From the NCBI GenBank assembly GCA_046728075.1, contig JBKPDV010000108.1, forward strand, positions 1-7,931: a stretch of DNA of 7,931 nucleotides. The letters run 5' to 3'. The position numbers and the translations under genes were made by a program. The stretch's first letter is position 1, and the number at the start of each line of letters is the position of its first letter. The notes below the pieces were generated by a model. That model was not told where the DNA came from. It saw nothing but the letters and a program-made list of their open reading frames with translations, and searched no databases. This stretch comes from JBKPDV01 sp046728075. GTDB lineage: Bacteria; Acidobacteriota; Thermoanaerobaculia; UBA5066; Gp7-AA6. Shown here in pieces: positions 1-5,297 of the stretch.

Positions 1-1056
1 CTCCTCGAGCCGCAATCCCGAGGCGGGAGTCAGGACCGGCCGCTCGATGTCGAGGCCGGTCCGCCATTCGATCCGAAAGGCAAGACGTTTCTCGAGGCCG
101 TGGCGCTCGGTGTCGAAGACGCCTTGGCCGCCGACCCACGCGTCTTCGTGTACGGCGAGGACGTCGGGGGCAGGTACGGAAACGCGTTCCTGCTCTTGAA
201 GCCGCTGCTCGCGAAATACGGCGACCGGATCGTGAACTCACCGCTCGCGGAGGGAGCGGTGCTTGGCGTCTGTGTGGGAGCCGCGCTCGCCAGTCAGCGC
301 CCCATCGGCGAGATGCAGTTCAACGACTTCGTCGCGACCGGCTTCAACCAGCTCGTCAACAACGCCGCCAAGATCCGGTACCGCTGGGGAGCCTCCGTCC
401 CGATGGTCGTGCGCATGCCCTGGGGCGGGTTGCGCCACGCGGGACCCTTCCACAGCCAGAACACGGAGCCCTGGTTCTACCGGACGCCGGGACTGAAGAT
501 CGTCGTCCCCTCCACACCCCACGACGCGCGCGCTCTGATGGCCTCGGCCGTCGCCGACCCGGACCCTGTTCTCTACTACGAGCACATTGCGCTCTACCGC
601 GATCCGCGAATCAAGCAGACCCTGTCCGAAAAGGCGCCCGGGCCGATCCCGATCGGGAAGGCCGCCCTCCGCCGGGCTGGCGACAATATATGTATTGTGT
701 CCTACGGCGCCTTCGTCCACGTCGCGATGCGCGTCGCGGAAAAGCTTTCCCGCGACGGAATCGAGGCGGCGGTCCTGGATCTTCGCAGCCTCGCTCCCCT
801 GGACCGCGAGGCTCTCCTCTCGCTTGCCCGCCATTGCGGACGCGTGCTCGTCCTTCACGAGGACACGCGCACGGGAGGGATCGGAGAGAGCCTCGCGGCC
901 GTCATCCAGGAGGAGGCCTTCGAGTTCCTGGACGCCCCGGTCCGCGTCGTCGGCGCCCTCGACACGCCCGTCCCCTACTCTCCGCCGCTCGAGGAAGTCT
1001 TCCTTCCCTCCGAGGAAGAGATCGAGCGCGCTGCCCGGCTGCTCGCCGCGTACTGA
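1..1056 (+). CDS. 2-oxoacid dehydrogenase E1, beta-type region (5' partial, probably fused alpha-beta)
   Basis: Thiamine-diphosphate-dependent E1 of a 2-oxoacid dehydrogenase complex, most like the branched-chain (2-oxoisovalerate) or pyruvate type. E1 decarboxylates the 2-oxoacid and passes the acyl group to the lipoyl arm of E2. Counting from the first in-window codon, the beta-subunit landmarks are KTFLEA (28-33), YGEDVG (51-56), SPLAEG with the conserved Glu (80-85), EMQFNDF (104-110) and GPFHSQN with the conserved His (148-154, His at base 451). A C-terminal transketolase-like domain follows. The frame is open to base 1 with no in-frame ATG, GTG or TTG before the GTG at 100. Starting at that GTG would delete the conserved KTFLEA helix, so the real start lies to the left. 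A linker-like stretch rich in Pro, Gly and charged residues (codons 3-27) precedes the beta region, which suggests fusion to an E1 alpha domain. The exact substrate cannot be told. Confidence 0.93.
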   Translation, partial: LLEPQSRGGSQDRPLDVEAGPPFDPKGKTFLEAVALGVEDALAADPRVFVYGEDVGGRYGNAFLLLKPLLAKYGDRIVNSPLAEGAVLGVCVGAALASQRPIGEMQFNDFVATGFNQLVNNAAKIRYRWGASVPMVVRMPWGGLRHAGPFHSQNTEPWFYRTPGLKIVVPSTPHDARALMASAVADPDPVLYYEHIALYRDPRIKQTLSEKAPGPIPIGKAALRRAGDNICIVSYGAFVHVAMRVAEKLSRDGIEAAVLDLRSLAPLDREALLSLARHCGRVLVLHEDTRTGGIGESLAAVIQEEAFEFLDAPVRVVGALDTPVPYSPPLEEVFLPSEEEIERAARLLAAY

Positions 1057-1094
1057 GCCGGTTCCTCGTTCCACTTCGCGGTCGCTTCTGCGGC

Positions 1095-1100
1095 TATGAT
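1095..1100 (+). promoter_or_regulatory. possible -10 element for dinB
   Basis: TATGAT in the 83-base gap before dinB differs from the sigma-70 -10 consensus at one position and would give a leader of roughly 30 bases. No convincing -35 lies 16-18 bases upstream, and I found no clear SOS (LexA) box in the gap. Weak candidate; dinB could also be read from the upstream E1 transcript. Confidence 0.25.
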
Positions 1101-1139
1101 GCCCGGAGCTCCCATGACGGTGGTTAGCCCGCTGACGCG

Positions 1140-2267
1140 ATGACGGACGCTCCGGCTACGCTCCGCCGCATTCTCCACGTCGACATGGACGCGTTCTACG
1201 CGTCAGTCGAGCAGCGGGACGACCCGGCGCTCAAAGGCCGGCCGGTGGCGGTGGGCGGGAGGCCCGAGAGCCGCGGCGTCGTCGCGGCCGCGAGCTACGA
1301 GGCGCGGAAGTTCGGTGTGCGCTCGGCGCTTCCGATGGCGCGGGCGGTCCGGCTCTGCCCGGAGCTCGTCATCGTGAGGCCCGACTTTTCCAAGTACGCC
1401 GCCGCGTCGCGCCAGGTCTTCGAGATCTTTCGGAGTGTCACACCTCTCGTCGAGCCGCTCTCGCTCGACGAGGCCTATCTCGACGTCACGGAAAACGCCT
1501 GGGGTTTTGCCCTCGGAGTCGATGTCGCGCGCCGCTTGAAGGAGCGAATTCACGAGACGACGCATTTGACCGCCTCGGCCGGAGTCGCGCCGAACAAGTT
1601 CCTCGCGAAGATCGCGTCGGGATGGCGAAAGCCGGACGGCCTCACCGTCATCGCGCCCGAGCGGATCGAACGTTTCCTGACGGACCTTCCCGTCGACGCG
1701 CTCTGGGGGGTCGGTCCCAAGACGGCGGCCCGGCTGCGCGGCATCGGGATCGACAAGCTGGTCCAGGTTCGCACGATCGACCTCGAGGTTCTGCGCTCCG
1801 TCGTGGGGAGCTGGGCGGAGGGACTGCAAAGGCTCGCCTTCGGCGAAGACTCGCGCGCGGTCCAGCCCAACCGCGAACGCAAGTCGATCGGCTGTGAAGA
1901 GACGTACGCCCGCGATCTCGTCGACGGGCACCCCATTCGGGAGGAAGTCGATCGGCTCGCCCGTCATTCCGCGGACATTCTGGAGCGCAAGAAGCTCCTG
2001 GCGCGGACCGTCACGCTGAAGGTCCGATATTCGAACTTCCAGACGATCACGCGCAGCGTGACCCGCGAGCCAGCGACCGGCTCAGCCGACGAGGTCGCGG
2101 CTCGGGCTCTGGCTCTTCTCGAGAAGACCGAGGCGGATCGGCGGCCCGTGCGCCTGCTGGGAGTTTCTCTTCACGGCTTGCGCGCGATCGGCGAAGCGGA
2201 GCCGGAAGCCGCGGAAGACGAGCTTCCCTTTTCCGACGAAGACACGAGCGCTCCATCGAGCGCGTAA
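1140..2267 (+). CDS. dinB: DNA polymerase IV (Y-family translesion polymerase)
   Basis: Error-prone Y-family polymerase that copies past damaged template bases. The 375 residues are within the usual DinB range. Palm landmarks are HVDMDAFYASVE (13-24) with metal ligand Asp15 and steric-gate position Tyr20, and SLDEAYLDVT (108-117) with catalytic Asp110 and Glu111. The fingers segment VVAAASYEARKFGV is at 47-60. Helix-hairpin-helix-like segments (about 190-225) and the little-finger entry RKSIGCEET follow. The acidic C-terminus has DELPFSDE near residue 360, resembling a weak beta-clamp-binding peptide (consensus QLxLF) without the Gln. The start is the first in-frame ATG after a TAG at 1125-1127; no good Shine-Dalgarno precedes it. 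The next gene begins 12 bases after the stop. Bacterial dinB is often SOS-induced, but no operator is evident here. Confidence 0.97.
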   Translation: MTDAPATLRRILHVDMDAFYASVEQRDDPALKGRPVAVGGRPESRGVVAAASYEARKFGVRSALPMARAVRLCPELVIVRPDFSKYAAASRQVFEIFRSVTPLVEPLSLDEAYLDVTENAWGFALGVDVARRLKERIHETTHLTASAGVAPNKFLAKIASGWRKPDGLTVIAPERIERFLTDLPVDALWGVGPKTAARLRGIGIDKLVQVRTIDLEVLRSVVGSWAEGLQRLAFGEDSRAVQPNRERKSIGCEETYARDLVDGHPIREEVDRLARHSADILERKKLLARTVTLKVRYSNFQTITRSVTREPATGSADEVAARALALLEKTEADRRPVRLLGVSLHGLRAIGEAEPEAAEDELPFSDEDTSAPSSA

Positions 2268-2273
2268 GAGGAG
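2268..2273 (+). promoter_or_regulatory. ribosome binding site of the dinB-linked membrane protein
   Basis: GAGGAG immediately follows the dinB stop and lies six bases before the GTG at 2280. It fixes that GTG as the start and shows that the membrane-protein gene is translated in its own right, though close enough to dinB to share a message. Confidence 0.75.
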
Positions 2274-2279
2274 AACATC

Positions 2280-2708
2280 GTGGGAAAGATCAACTGGGGT
2301 CGCGTCATCGGCGGAGGCCTCGTGGCCGGGCTCGTGGGGAACGTACTCGAGGCCCTCCACGGATTCCTGATGAAGGCGCAGTACGAGCAGATGATGAAAT
2401 CCATCCACAAGGACATGGCGGAGCCGAAGGCCCTGGTCGCCCACCTGGTCTGGAGCTTCGTCCTCGGAATCGCAGCGATCTGGCTCTACGCCGCGATCCG
2501 GCTCCGCTACGGGCCCGGCCCGACCACCGCGATGCGAGCCGCCTTCGCCGTCTGGATCTTCGCGCACGCGACCTTCGCGATCGGGACCGTGACGCTCGGC
2601 ATCTTTCCGGCGCGGTTCATGGCCATCGTGGCGGCCGTGGCCCTGGTCGAACGGATCATCTCGACCCTTGCCGGAGCGGCGATCTACCGGGAGCCCCCGG
2701 CGGCTTGA
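2280..2708 (+). CDS. small four-helix membrane protein, function unknown
   Basis: Predicted inner-membrane protein of 142 residues with four hydrophobic segments at about 9-30, 51-73, 84-108 and 112-134. The first loop is polar and Met/Lys-rich (31-50). A short loop after helix 2 reads YAAIRLRYGPGPTTA (70-84). I recall a similar Tyr-Ala-x-Ile-Arg ... Gly-Pro-Gly-Pro loop in uncharacterised acidobacterial membrane proteins that begin with a Gly-rich helix, but this is memory, not a search. No enzyme motif is visible. GTG start with a strong Shine-Dalgarno six bases upstream, 12 bases behind dinB, so co-transcription is likely. Its stop codon overlaps the TTGACC that may be the -35 of the next operon. 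A functional link to DNA repair is only a guess from position. Confidence 0.85.
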   Translation: MGKINWGRVIGGGLVAGLVGNVLEALHGFLMKAQYEQMMKSIHKDMAEPKALVAHLVWSFVLGIAAIWLYAAIRLRYGPGPTTAMRAAFAVWIFAHATFAIGTVTLGIFPARFMAIVAAVALVERIISTLAGAAIYREPPAA

Positions 2709-2758
2709 CCACGTACAATTTCTTTGGTCAAATGACCACTTATGTTGGTCGGTTGGTC
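2705..2758 (+). promoter_or_regulatory. candidate promoter and operator cluster of the wHTH/nucleotidyltransferase module
   Basis: Five GGTC/GACC half-sites fall within 54 bases: GACC at 2707-2710 and 2734-2737, GGTC at 2726-2729, 2747-2750 and 2755-2758. Two of them form GGTCA-AA-TGACC (2726-2737). TGACCAC occurs twice in direct orientation (2706-2712 and 2733-2739), each copy followed by TTGGTC. TTGACC (2705-2710) can act as -35 with TCAAAT (2728-2733, four of six consensus matches) 17 bases downstream. Transcription would then begin at about 2740, next to the ATG at 2742, so the message may be leaderless. The half-sites overlap both promoter boxes and the start codon, which fits repression by the gene's own winged-helix product. 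The binding role is inferred. Confidence 0.55.
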
Positions 2759-3077
2759 GTCTCCCTTTGGAGGAAAAACCCGCACCCGGATTCTCCTTGC
2801 CCTGCGGCTGCTGGGAGAGAGCTATCTCCGCGAACTCGCTCGAACACTCGACGTACCGCTCTCGGGAATTCAGCAAGCCATCCGCAGCCTAGAGGTCGAC
2901 GGCCTCGTGGCGGGCCGATCCATGGGCCGGACGCGAGTCTTCCGAATCGATCCCCGATATTTTGCGTATGACGAGCTGCAGCAATACCTGCTGCGCCTGA
3001 CCGAACCGGAGAACCGTCTCCGAGAGCGCATTGCGGCCCTCCGACGACGTCCAAGACGGACAGGCAAGCGGCTGTGA
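2742..3077 (+). CDS. winged helix-turn-helix DNA-binding protein, partner of the nucleotidyltransferase
   Basis: Protein of 111 residues with an ArsR/MarR-like winged helix. A first helix carries KTRTRILLALRLLGE (12-26). The helix-turn-helix follows: YLRELARTLDVP (28-39) and recognition helix LSGIQQAIRSLEVDGL (40-55). A basic wing, VAGRSMGRTRVFRID, is at 56-70, and the tail (about 85-111) is Arg-rich. No metal-binding Cys/His pattern is seen. ATG 2742 is the first start after an in-frame TGA at 2733. A GGAGGA at 2769-2774 lies inside the frame with no usual start codon at a proper distance behind it, so the upstream ATG with a near-zero leader is preferred. The stop overlaps the next start (GTGA, 3074-3077), so the two are translationally coupled. 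Likely autoregulator, and possibly the antitoxin-like member of the pair. The DNA-binding fold is well supported; its target is inferred. Confidence 0.88.
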   Translation: MLVGWSSPFGGKTRTRILLALRLLGESYLRELARTLDVPLSGIQQAIRSLEVDGLVAGRSMGRTRVFRIDPRYFAYDELQQYLLRLTEPENRLRERIAALRRRPRRTGKRL

Positions 3078-3676
3078 ATCTCACTGAACGATCAACCGCC
3101 TTGGAGGTGGCGACATCCGTCGCCGACGCGCTCTCGCGCGCGGGATTTCGGGCAGTCCTCACAGGTGGGGGCTGCGCCTCGATCTACACCAAGGGTGTAT
3201 ACCAATCCGTCGATCTCGACTTCATCCTGCAGCTGGCCTCGACACAGGCCCAGCTCGAGGCGGCCTTAGCAGCCATCGGATTCGAGCGACAGACGAATCA
3301 GTACTTTCACCCTCGAGCGCGCTTCTACGTCGAATTTCCTCCGGGACCGCTTTCCATCGGTCGCGACTACGGGATTCTGCCCGTCGCTTTGGAATTTAGA
3401 GGCCGTGAAGTCTTGGCGTTATCGGCGACCGATTCCTGTCGCGATCGACTGGCGGCGTTTCTTTTCTGGCAAGATCGTCAAAATCTTCAAACGGCGATTC
3501 AAATCGCCCTCCGAAACCAAGTAGACCTTGGAAAGATCGAATCTTGGTGCACCAGCGAGGGTGTTCCTGAAGGGTTCCAGGAATTCTCAAGAGAGCTTGG
3601 AGTCGCTCGGACTCGCCGGGAGCGGCGTCGACGAAAACTGGCGAGCCGAAAGAGAGGCGAGCTCCGCATCACTTGA
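3074..3676 (+). CDS. small nucleotidyltransferase-fold protein paired with wHTH regulator
   Basis: Protein of 200 residues resembling the Pol-beta/AbiEii-like nucleotidyltransferase fold. The core is VLTGGGCASIY (28-38) followed by QSVDLDFIL (44-52). The Gly-rich turn and DxD (Asp47, Asp49) match the metal-binding pattern of this fold. Glu87 in FYVEFP is a candidate third acidic residue. A conserved-looking TDSCRDRLAAFLFWQDRQ (119-136) resembles the helical segment after the catalytic domain in AbiEii-type proteins. The C-terminus (about 178-195) is very basic. GTG start overlaps the regulator's stop; no independent Shine-Dalgarno is visible. In known families this fold can modify tRNA or proteins, as in AbiEii and MNT-type toxin-antitoxin pairs, but the substrate here is unknown and it could equally be an inactive or metabolic member. 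The 3' half is lower in GC than dinB, consistent with later acquisition. Confidence 0.85.
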   Translation: MNLTERSTALEVATSVADALSRAGFRAVLTGGGCASIYTKGVYQSVDLDFILQLASTQAQLEAALAAIGFERQTNQYFHPRARFYVEFPPGPLSIGRDYGILPVALEFRGREVLALSATDSCRDRLAAFLFWQDRQNLQTAIQIALRNQVDLGKIESWCTSEGVPEGFQEFSRELGVARTRRERRRRKLASRKRGELRIT

Positions 3677-3679
3677 TGA

Positions 3680-3739
3680 GCCGCAGGGTCTCTTCGGCCG
3701 CGCGCGGGTTGCGCAGCGGCGGGCGGCCCTTCCTGCGGC
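3680..3739. terminator. nested inverted repeat between convergent operons, possible bidirectional terminator
   Basis: In the 100-base gap between the converging genes, GCCGCAGG (3680-3687) pairs perfectly with CCTGCGGC (3732-3739), and inside it GGCCGC (3696-3701) pairs with GCGGCC (3723-3728). It lacks a T-run on either strand, so it is not a classical intrinsic terminator. Its place at a convergent junction fits transcript-end protection or Rho-linked stopping. Inverted repeats of this size arise easily in such GC-rich DNA. Confidence 0.3.
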
Positions 3740-3776
3740 GCTGCCTCGCCGGGTCCGCGAGAAGCGTCTCGAGATT

Positions 3777-4547
3777 TCACCGGCGGGATTGCTGAAAGAG
3801 CAGGATTCCCGCGACGAGAAGACCGATCACGATGACCGCAGCCCGCGCCTTGTCGCGGCCGATCCGCCGCGCGAAGCGGGCGCCTCCATAACCGCCGGCG
3901 ATCGCGCCGGCGATCATGATGAGGGCCGCCGGCCAGTCGACCGCGCCGCGAACGATGAAATAGGCCGCCGCGACGCCGTTGATGCACATGCCGAAGAAGT
4001 TCTTGATTCCGTTGGCCGCGTGAATGTCCGAAAGACCCAGGAAGCCGAGCACGGCGAGCATCAGGATCCCGATCCCTGCGCCGAAGTAGCCGCCGTAGAC
4101 GCCCACGCCGAACTGGTAGAGCCACGCCGTGATCAACCGGGCCGGAGTGCGGTTGGCCGCGTGGGCGGTTCCGGTCCAGCGGGCCACGGCGCCTTGCAAC
4201 GCGAAGAGAAATGTCGCAAACAGAATCAGAAACGGCGCAAGCCGCGCGAAGACAGTGGGCGGCGTGCGCAAGAGAAGCACCGCGCCGAGCGCTCCGCCGG
4301 CGAGGCTCGGGAGCAGGAGAGTGCGCAGCCAGTCGCGATACTCCGCCACTTCCTTGCGGTATCCGTACAGCGAGGCTGCGGCGCCGGGCCAGAGCGCCAC
4401 CGTGGACGTTGCGTTGGCCGTGATCGGAGACTCGCCCAGAAAGAGCAGCGTCGGGTAGGTCAGGATGGTTCCGCCCCCCGCCATGGCGTTCATGATCCCG
4501 CCTCCCGCCGAGGAAGCCAGAAGGGCGGCGATCTGGCCGGGAGTCAT
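3777..4547 (-). CDS. TauE/SafE family membrane exporter (sulfite/organosulfonate exporter-like)
   Basis: Integral membrane protein of 256 residues with about eight hydrophobic helices and the two half-repeats of the TauE/SafE family. The first is SSAGGGIMNAMAGGGTI (12-28), continuing to ITANATSTVALWPG (42-55). The second is FGVGVYGGYFGAGIGILML (146-164), followed by HAANGIKNF (176-184). Members export or exchange sulfite, sulfoacetate and related anions across the inner membrane, but family membership alone does not give the substrate. The ATG at 4547 is chosen because the frame upstream is Arg-rich, non-membrane and antisense-like, and overlaps the preceding phosphatase gene. The gene begins 11 bases after the phosphatase stop with no clear Shine-Dalgarno, so it is probably translated from the same message. 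No sulfur-metabolism gene is nearby. Confidence 0.93.
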   Translation of the reverse strand: MTPGQIAALLASSAGGGIMNAMAGGGTILTYPTLLFLGESPITANATSTVALWPGAAASLYGYRKEVAEYRDWLRTLLLPSLAGGALGAVLLLRTPPTVFARLAPFLILFATFLFALQGAVARWTGTAHAANRTPARLITAWLYQFGVGVYGGYFGAGIGILMLAVLGFLGLSDIHAANGIKNFFGMCINGVAAAYFIVRGAVDWPAALIMIAGAIAGGYGGARFARRIGRDKARAAVIVIGLLVAGILLFQQSRR

Positions 4548-4558
4548 GCGGGCCGATT

Positions 4559-5233
4559 CTATTCGCCGCGAGACCTCTTCGGCATCTGGTCGACAAGAAG
4601 CGCGTCGATCGCGCTTGTCAGATCCACAGCGAGCAGATCGGGCTTCGACGCACGCAGCGCCTCGCGGTTGGGAAATCCCCCTTCGATTCCGAGCGCGAAT
4701 GCGCCGGCCGCCCGCGCCATGAGGATGTCCTCCGGGCTGTCGCCGACGTACGCCGCGGCTGCCGGCTGCACTCCGATCCGCTCGAGCGCGAAAAGAAGCG
4801 GCGCCGGATCCGGTTTGCGGCGCCGGACGTCCTCGCAGCAGACGACGCACTCGAAGAAATTCTCCGCCCCGAGAGCGGAGAGCTCTCGATCGATTCTCGG
4901 CCGGCTGCCGCTCGTCACCAGAGCCGTCGCCAGGCCCGCCGCGCGGAGACGAGCGACCCCGTCGCCCGCCCCGGGCAGGAGCTCGGCGCGCTCCTCTGCG
5001 TAGTGCTCGACCCAGCGCGTGTCAGCCGCGCTCCAGTGCTCGCGCGGCAGCGCCACCGCCTCGTATGTCTGGTACCAGTCCGGGGAATAGGTCGCGGCGA
5101 AGCGCGCCCGATCGAACGCGATCCCGTATGAACCGAAGACCCGGGCATAGCAGCGGAAGCTCACCTCCGCCGAATCAACCAGGGTGCCGTCCCAGTCGAA
5201 GAGGACGGCCCGCAAAGGAGGTTTAAGGTTCAA
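4559..5233 (-). CDS. HAD-superfamily phosphatase, phosphoglycolate phosphatase-like (subfamily IA)
   Basis: Cytoplasmic hydrolase of up to 224 residues with all four HAD motifs: DWDGT (13-17; nucleophile Asp13, acid/base Asp15), VTSGS (106-110), Lys140 in RRRKPDP, and GDSPEDI (164-170). The helical cap between motifs I and II (about 20-90) places it with the phosphoglycolate/beta-phosphoglucomutase-like branch. It probably removes phosphate from a small metabolite or a damaged one; the substrate cannot be read from sequence. The start is uncertain. There is no ATG near the N-terminus, the first possible TTG (5233) lies inside an intergenic repeat arm, and a second TTG at 5215 would give a 218-residue protein beginning directly before the first strand. 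Neither has a good Shine-Dalgarno. It follows gltA by 58 bases and precedes the TauE-like gene by 11. Confidence 0.92.
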   Translation of the reverse strand: MNLKPPLRAVLFDWDGTLVDSAEVSFRCYARVFGSYGIAFDRARFAATYSPDWYQTYEAVALPREHWSAADTRWVEHYAEERAELLPGAGDGVARLRAAGLATALVTSGSRPRIDRELSALGAENFFECVVCCEDVRRRKPDPAPLLFALERIGVQPAAAAYVGDSPEDILMARAAGAFALGIEGGFPNREALRASKPDLLAVDLTSAIDALLVDQMPKRSRGE

Positions 5234-5297
5234 TGTTTAAAGTTCAAAGTTCCGGAGCCTTACCGCATCCTTGAACTTTGAACCTTGAACTTTAAAC
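5221..5297. repeat. imperfect inverted repeat of AT-rich heptads between gltA and the phosphatase gene
   Basis: Two 27-base arms, 5221-5247 and 5271-5297, match as inverted repeats at 24 of 27 positions around a 23-base spacer. Each arm is a short tandem of heptads of the form RGTTCAA (R = A or G), introduced by GTTTAA. The composition is far more AT-rich than the surrounding genes. The right arm contains the TAA stop of gltA, and the left arm contains the first possible phosphatase start codon. Such TTCAA-type heptads look like an interspersed genomic repeat or a large mRNA hairpin separating gltA from the downstream genes. There is no U-run, so terminator function is not assumed. Confidence 0.8.

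Noticed and set aside
1061..1071. GTTC-CTC-GTTC upstream of dinB as a LexA (SOS) box
   Set aside because: The known alphaproteobacterial box needs seven bases between the GTTC halves; here there are three, and no other known LexA box type was found in the gap.
4548..4850. N-terminal extension of the TauE-like exporter to 4850
   Set aside because: About 101 extra Arg-rich residues antisense in character, overlapping the phosphatase gene in another frame; the family begins with the first membrane helix as at 4547.
3528..5003. Long open plus-strand frame of 491 codons opposite the exporter and phosphatase genes
   Set aside because: It is Arg/Ala/Ser/Gly-rich without domains and runs antisense to two clear genes. 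GC-rich DNA often leaves such antisense frames open.
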